This document shows, piece by piece, positions 6,119-9,020 of a stretch of DNA of 9,020 nucleotides. The number at the start of each line of letters is the position of its first letter. Within the stretch, counting starts at the first letter, position 1. Source of the stretch: Candidatus Latescibacterota bacterium (GTDB lineage Bacteria; JAAXHH01); the NCBI GenBank assembly GCA_022821935.1, contig JAJECR010000048.1, forward strand, positions 1-9,020, given 5' to 3'. The notes beneath the pieces are model-generated. The model worked only from the letters and a program-made list of their open reading frames with translations, was not told the origin of the DNA and made no database searches. Made by a program: the position numbers and the translations under genes.

Positions 6119-7345
6119 TCAGATGCGGTCCCTTCCGGTAAACCAGACCAGGAAGACACCGGGTACGCCTATGACGATATTCGCCGCCCACATCGCCCAG
6201 ACCGGATCGAAAAGGCCGCGGTCCGCCAGTTCTTCACCGCCGAGCAGGCAAGCCCAGTAAAGCAGGAAGAAACACAGGCTGACGCCGACGCTCACGCCTA
6301 TGCTGCCGCGGCGGAGGCGTACCCCCAGCGGCGCGCCGATCAGCACGAAGACGAAACACGCCGCTGAAATGGCATATTTCTTGTGTATTTCCACGACGTA
6401 GCTGTTCTTCTGCCGCTGCCGCAACGAGATGGTCCGCTCCGCCCTGGCCCTGGCCGCCTCTATGGAATCTGCCTTCGCCTCCGACGGGATCGGACCGGGT
6501 TCGAGATGCATCGATACATCGTCGATCTCCCGTTGCCAGTCATCGATCCGGTCACGCATCATTTCGATATTCAGCTCGCGGTCGCCCCGGGTACCCGCCT
6601 CCGACCGCTGCACGCCGCTTGGTTCGGTGTGGATCGCAAACCGCTGCCGCTCGAAGACCTCTTTAAAATAACGCCCCGAAGATTCGTCCTGTTGGAGCAG
6701 CTCCCCGTCGTAGAGCATAAGGTCGATCCGGCTGCCCGTCTCGTTGACGTTGAATTCACCGGACTTTGCCGTCATGAGACGCGGGTAGCGCATGTTCGCC
6801 GTCTCGTAGATGGTGACACTGTAGATCTCGTTGTTCCTCGGATTTACCCGGTCGATCAATATGCTGTATCCCGGTATGTCCTTCATGAAGATGCCTTCGG
6901 TGAAAAGCAGGGTGGGGCGCGCCCGGTGGATATCGTTCATGAGTGACCGCGCCCGGTAATTGGCCTCGGGCAGAATGACGTCCATGAAGTACAGGTGGCC
7001 GGTTCCCAGGAGGATTCCCGATACCAGGACTGGCGAGACCATCTGGAAGAAGCTGACGCCACCCGCCTTGAACGCGGTGACCTCGTTGTCGGCCGAGAGC
7101 CGGCCGAAGGCCATGAGCGTGGCGACCAGGACGGACATGGGGATCGAAACGGCGACGATCCAGGCCAGGTTGAGAAAGAACACCTCGAGCACTATAAACA
7201 GGTCGAGGTTCTTCCCGATGATGAGGTCGGCGATCTGAAAGATGATGTCCATCACGAGGATGAACGTGATGATCACGAAGGAAAACAGAAAGGGTCCGAC
7301 GTGCGCCTTGAAAACGTATCGGTAGAGATGAACCGGGAGGGTCAT
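6119..7345 (-). CDS. lptF: LPS export permease LptF-like (YjgP/YjgQ family)
   Basis: A 408-residue partner of LptG in the LPS exporter, located in the inner membrane. N-terminal helices (about 14-40, 50-80, 103-125) are followed by a periplasmic domain, then C-terminal helices (about 325-342, 348-368, 383-402). The hallmark coupling motif is Asn-Glu-Val-Thr-Ala-Phe-Lys-Ala-Gly-Gly (87-96). The protein is some 40 residues longer than E. coli LptF as I recall it. The extra length is a charged, probably helical stretch at about 245-318 rich in Glu, Arg and Ala, just before the fourth helix. The ATG at 7345 is chosen; a TTG at 7351 would add only two residues. The ribosome site is weak. The gene is divergent from ssb, and no lptA, lptB or lptC is in the window. 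Confidence 0.9.
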   Translation of the reverse strand: MTLPVHLYRYVFKAHVGPFLFSFVIITFILVMDIIFQIADLIIGKNLDLFIVLEVFFLNLAWIVAVSIPMSVLVATLMAFGRLSADNEVTAFKAGGVSFFQMVSPVLVSGILLGTGHLYFMDVILPEANYRARSLMNDIHRARPTLLFTEGIFMKDIPGYSILIDRVNPRNNEIYSVTIYETANMRYPRLMTAKSGEFNVNETGSRIDLMLYDGELLQQDESSGRYFKEVFERQRFAIHTEPSGVQRSEAGTRGDRELNIEMMRDRIDDWQREIDDVSMHLEPGPIPSEAKADSIEAARARAERTISLRQRQKNSYVVEIHKKYAISAACFVFVLIGAPLGVRLRRGSIGVSVGVSLCFFLLYWACLLGGEELADRGLFDPVWAMWAANIVIGVPGVFLVWFTGRDRI

Positions 7346-7450
7346 GGGCAATCCGGCGGATGACGGACCGGGGCAGGGCGTTCAGGCGAGTCCGATGTCG
7401 AGTTCCGTCGACGATAGTTTCGATGTTTTCCAGGGTCCCTCGACTGAATG

Positions 7451-7480
7451 AATATACCGCGCGGCTCCGGTGAGAAGCAA
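7451..7480 (-). promoter_or_regulatory. Candidate sigma70-type promoter for lptF-lptG
   Basis: On the minus strand, TTGCTT (7480-7475) and TATATT (7456-7451) are separated by 18 bases. The -10 matches consensus at 5 of 6 positions and the -35 at 3 of 6. It would start transcription near 7444, leaving a leader of about 100 bases before the ATG at 7345. It is plausible but not strong. Confidence 0.4.
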
Positions 7481-7525
7481 GCTGTTTTATCCTGCGCGAC
7501 AGTCCGTGTTTACAGGGAAATTCGC

Positions 7526-7554
7526 TTGACTTGCCGTACGTACCGCGCTATACT
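7526..7554 (+). promoter_or_regulatory. Strong sigma70-type promoter for ssb
   Basis: TTGACT (7526-7531) and TATACT (7549-7554) are separated by exactly 17 bases, close to the housekeeping consensus at 5 of 6 positions each. Transcription would start near 7561, giving a leader of about 27 bases before the ATG at 7588. This is the best promoter in the window. Confidence 0.75.
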
Positions 7555-7572
7555 CATTCATCATTTTTCATA

Positions 7573-7579
7573 TAAGGAG
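7573..7579 (+). promoter_or_regulatory. Ribosome binding site of ssb
   Basis: TAAGGAG at 7573-7579, 8 bases before the ATG at 7588. This is a strong Shine-Dalgarno sequence at good spacing, fitting a highly expressed gene, and it confirms the start. Confidence 0.75.
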
Positions 7580-7587
7580 CATCCCCG

Positions 7588-8025
7588 ATGGCCAGTCTAA
7601 ACAAAGTCCTTCTGATCGGTAATCTCGGCGCGGATCCCGAAATGAGGTACACGCCTTCCGGCCGGGCCGTGGTGAATTTCCGCATGGCCACCACGCGCCA
7701 GTGGAACACACAGGACGGAGAACGGCGCGAGGAAACGGAATGGCACCGGATCGTGGCCTTTTCGAAACTGGCGGAGATCTGCGGCCAGTACCTCAAGAAA
7801 GGCGCCCCGGTGTATGTTGAAGGACGGCTGCAAACCCGTTCCTGGGAGGATCAGAGCGGGATGAAACGATATACGACCGAGATCGTGGCGAACGAGATGC
7901 AGATGCTGAGTGCCCGCCAGCAGAACGAGGTTGCATCGGACGCGTCCGGAGGACCAGGCAGCAGAACGCCGGAAGCGCCGCCTTCCTCGCCCGATCCCGG
8001 GTCCGACGACGACCTTCCGTTTTGA
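7588..8025 (+). CDS. ssb: Single-stranded DNA-binding protein
   Basis: A 145-residue protein that coats single-stranded DNA during replication, repair and recombination and recruits partner enzymes. Residues 1-108 are the OB fold, opening Asn-Lys-Val-Leu-Leu-Ile-Gly-Asn-Leu-Gly and containing Glu-Trp-His-Arg-Ile-Val (51-56) and Tyr-Val-Glu-Gly-Arg-Leu (76-81) with aromatic residues for base stacking. Residues 109-145 form a flexible linker rich in Pro, Ser and Gly. The end Asp-Asp-Asp-Leu-Pro-Phe is the classic acidic tip that binds partner proteins. The length is slightly short but normal for bacterial SSB. It has its own strong promoter and ribosome site and stands divergent from lptFG. The regulator gene follows after 69 bases on the same strand, and with no terminator seen read-through is possible. 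Confidence 0.96.
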   Translation: MASLNKVLLIGNLGADPEMRYTPSGRAVVNFRMATTRQWNTQDGERREETEWHRIVAFSKLAEICGQYLKKGAPVYVEGRLQTRSWEDQSGMKRYTTEIVANEMQMLSARQQNEVASDASGGPGSRTPEAPPSSPDPGSDDDLPF

Positions 8026-8094
8026 CGCAATTCGAGGGATAGTCCGTTTCCGCAGCCGGTTGCTTCTTCCATCGTGGGCCTGTAGTGAGAACCC

Positions 8095-8793
8095 ATGACC
8101 GTCAGACTTAGCGGCAACGGACTTCCTCGAATAACAATGCTCATTGCCCGGCAGGAACCCGTCGCGCCGCTGATCGGGTGGCTGAGCGGGGCGGGGTATC
8201 CTTTAACGGAACTGCATTACACCGTCGTTGAAGAGCTCCACGCCCGTATTCCCGAATCGGACGTCCTGCTCATTCATACGGACCGGCCCGGGTCGGATCT
8301 CCCCTTTCTGATGAGTGAATTGCAGTCGAGGCAGTTCCGGCAGGCCCCCGCGGTCATCGTCCTCACCGGATGCGACGCCATCGGCGATCTCGACGTCACC
8401 CGGGGGATCGACGATTTCATCTGCGCGCCATACAATATCCGCGAGTTCGACCTGCGCATCAAGAACGTCCTCTGGCGCCGCCACAGCGTGCAGATTCAGG
8501 ATATGATCGTCTGGGGCGACCTGCTGATCAACCTGGGCAACTACGAAGTTACGATCCGGGGCAAGGCGATCGACCTGACGCTCAAGGAATACGAGCTGCT
8601 CAAACACCTGGCCCGGCACAGGGGACGGGTTTTCACGCGGGATGAGCTGCTGACCGCTGTCTGGGGATACGATTATTTCAGCGGTACGAGAACCGTGGAC
8701 GTGCACGTGAGGCGGCTGCGGATGAAGATCGAGCGCCACGGTGTGCATATCATCACGACCGTGCGGGGAGTCGGGTACAAGTTCGGTGATTGA
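8095..8793 (+). CDS. OmpR-family transcription regulator with degenerate (non-phosphorylatable) receiver domain
   Basis: A 232-residue protein. Residues about 137-230 form an OmpR/PhoB-type winged-helix DNA-binding domain: Leu-Thr-Leu-Lys-Glu-Tyr-Glu-Leu-Leu (161-169), Leu-Leu-Thr-Ala-Val-Trp-Gly-Tyr (185-192), Arg-Thr-Val-Asp-Val-His-Val-Arg-Arg-Leu-Arg (199-209) as recognition helix, and Thr-Val-Arg-Gly-Val-Gly-Tyr (222-228). The N-terminal part has the receiver layout but has lost its chemistry. The acidic pair is Arg19-Gln20, the phospho-acceptor position is His61 (Leu-Leu-Ile-His-Thr-Asp-Arg-Pro-Gly), and the conserved Lys before Pro is Ala111; only Thr91 remains. It therefore probably does not work by aspartyl phosphorylation. 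In-frame stops at 8083-8088 fix 8095 as the earliest start; the ribosome site is weak. No histidine kinase gene is adjacent. The downstream lipoprotein gene begins one base after its stop. Confidence 0.9.
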   Translation: MTVRLSGNGLPRITMLIARQEPVAPLIGWLSGAGYPLTELHYTVVEELHARIPESDVLLIHTDRPGSDLPFLMSELQSRQFRQAPAVIVLTGCDAIGDLDVTRGIDDFICAPYNIREFDLRIKNVLWRRHSVQIQDMIVWGDLLINLGNYEVTIRGKAIDLTLKEYELLKHLARHRGRVFTRDELLTAVWGYDYFSGTRTVDVHVRRLRMKIERHGVHIITTVRGVGYKFGD

Positions 8794-8794
8794 G

Positions 8795-9020
8795 ATGCGC
8801 AAAACCTCGTTGATCCTATTCGCTGCCGCGTGCGTGTTTTTCGGTTGCGCGTATTACAATACCTTTTACAACGCCAAGAAGGCGTTTAAGGAAGGGGAGC
8901 GTATACGGCTCAACCAGCAGACGCCCGATGGCAGCATACACCCCCAGGCCGTCGCCTCCTACGAACTCGCGATCGAAAACGCCGGCCTTGTCCTGCGGGA
9001 TCATCCCGGAAGCGCCCTGG
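8795..9020 (+). CDS. Outer-membrane lipoprotein, TPR/BamD-like, N-terminal part (3' end outside window)
   Basis: An open frame from ATG 8795 to the window end, 75 residues visible. A signal peptide (Met-Arg-Lys, then a hydrophobic core at 5-16) ends in Val-Phe-Phe-Gly-Cys, a somewhat unusual lipobox with the lipidated Cys at 18. The mature start, Cys-Ala-Tyr-Tyr-Asn-Thr-Phe-Tyr-Asn-Ala-Lys-Lys-Ala-Phe, resembles TPR lipoproteins of FCB-group bacteria as I remember them. Residues about 52-75 (Ala-Val-Ala-Ser-Tyr-Glu-Leu-Ala-Ile) look like the first TPR helix pair. It starts one base after the regulator stop, so the two are probably co-translated. A role in outer-membrane assembly or as a TPR scaffold is inferred. 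Confidence 0.75.
   Translation, partial: MRKTSLILFAAACVFFGCAYYNTFYNAKKAFKEGERIRLNQQTPDGSIHPQAVASYELAIENAGLVLRDHPGSAL

Noticed and set aside
6082..6159. Upstream start for lptG at 6159
   Set aside because: It would overlap lptF by 41 bases and add 26 unrelated residues. The ATG at 6081 has AAAGGA upstream and begins with the usual short lead to the first helix.

Overview
The window reads as chromosomal DNA from a GC-rich, Gram-negative-type (diderm) bacterium. It carries both Lpt permease genes (lptF, lptG), so an LPS-type outer membrane is expected. It also carries housekeeping genes (metK, ssb) and the start of a lipoprotein beginning Cys-Ala-Tyr-Tyr-Asn-Thr-Phe-Tyr-Asn-Ala-Lys, a start I associate with FCB-group and related candidate phyla such as Gemmatimonadota, Latescibacterota and Marinimicrobia. 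The phylum is an inference from remembered protein style, not from a search. No rRNA, tRNA, CRISPR array, transposase or phage gene was seen.

Layout. (1) Bases 1-2544, plus strand: four closely packed genes for membrane proteins. They are the C-terminal end of a DUF6754-like protein, a six-helix protein, a two-helix protein with a large extracytoplasmic domain, and another six-helix protein. They look like one operon for an uncharacterised membrane complex. (2) Bases 2545-2760: a gap holding seven in-phase 9-base repeat units and a GC-rich hairpin. (3) Bases 2761-4953, plus strand: a sugar-1-phosphate nucleotidyltransferase with a C-terminal left-handed beta-helix, then metK. (4) Bases 4999-7345, minus strand: lptF followed by lptG, converging on metK. 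(5) Bases 7346-7587: a divergent promoter region with a near-consensus sigma70 promoter for ssb and a weaker candidate for lptFG. (6) Bases 7588-9020, plus strand: ssb, an OmpR-type regulator whose receiver domain has lost its phosphorylation residues, and the beginning of a BamD/TPR-like lipoprotein that starts one base after the regulator's stop codon.

How the genes fit together. Three blocks bear on the cell envelope: the membrane cluster, the nucleotide-sugar enzyme with the LPS permeases, and the lipoprotein. metK and ssb are general housekeeping genes. The two points most worth attention are the undescribed four-gene membrane cluster and the regulator with His where the phospho-acceptor Asp should be, which is probably controlled by something other than a histidine kinase.
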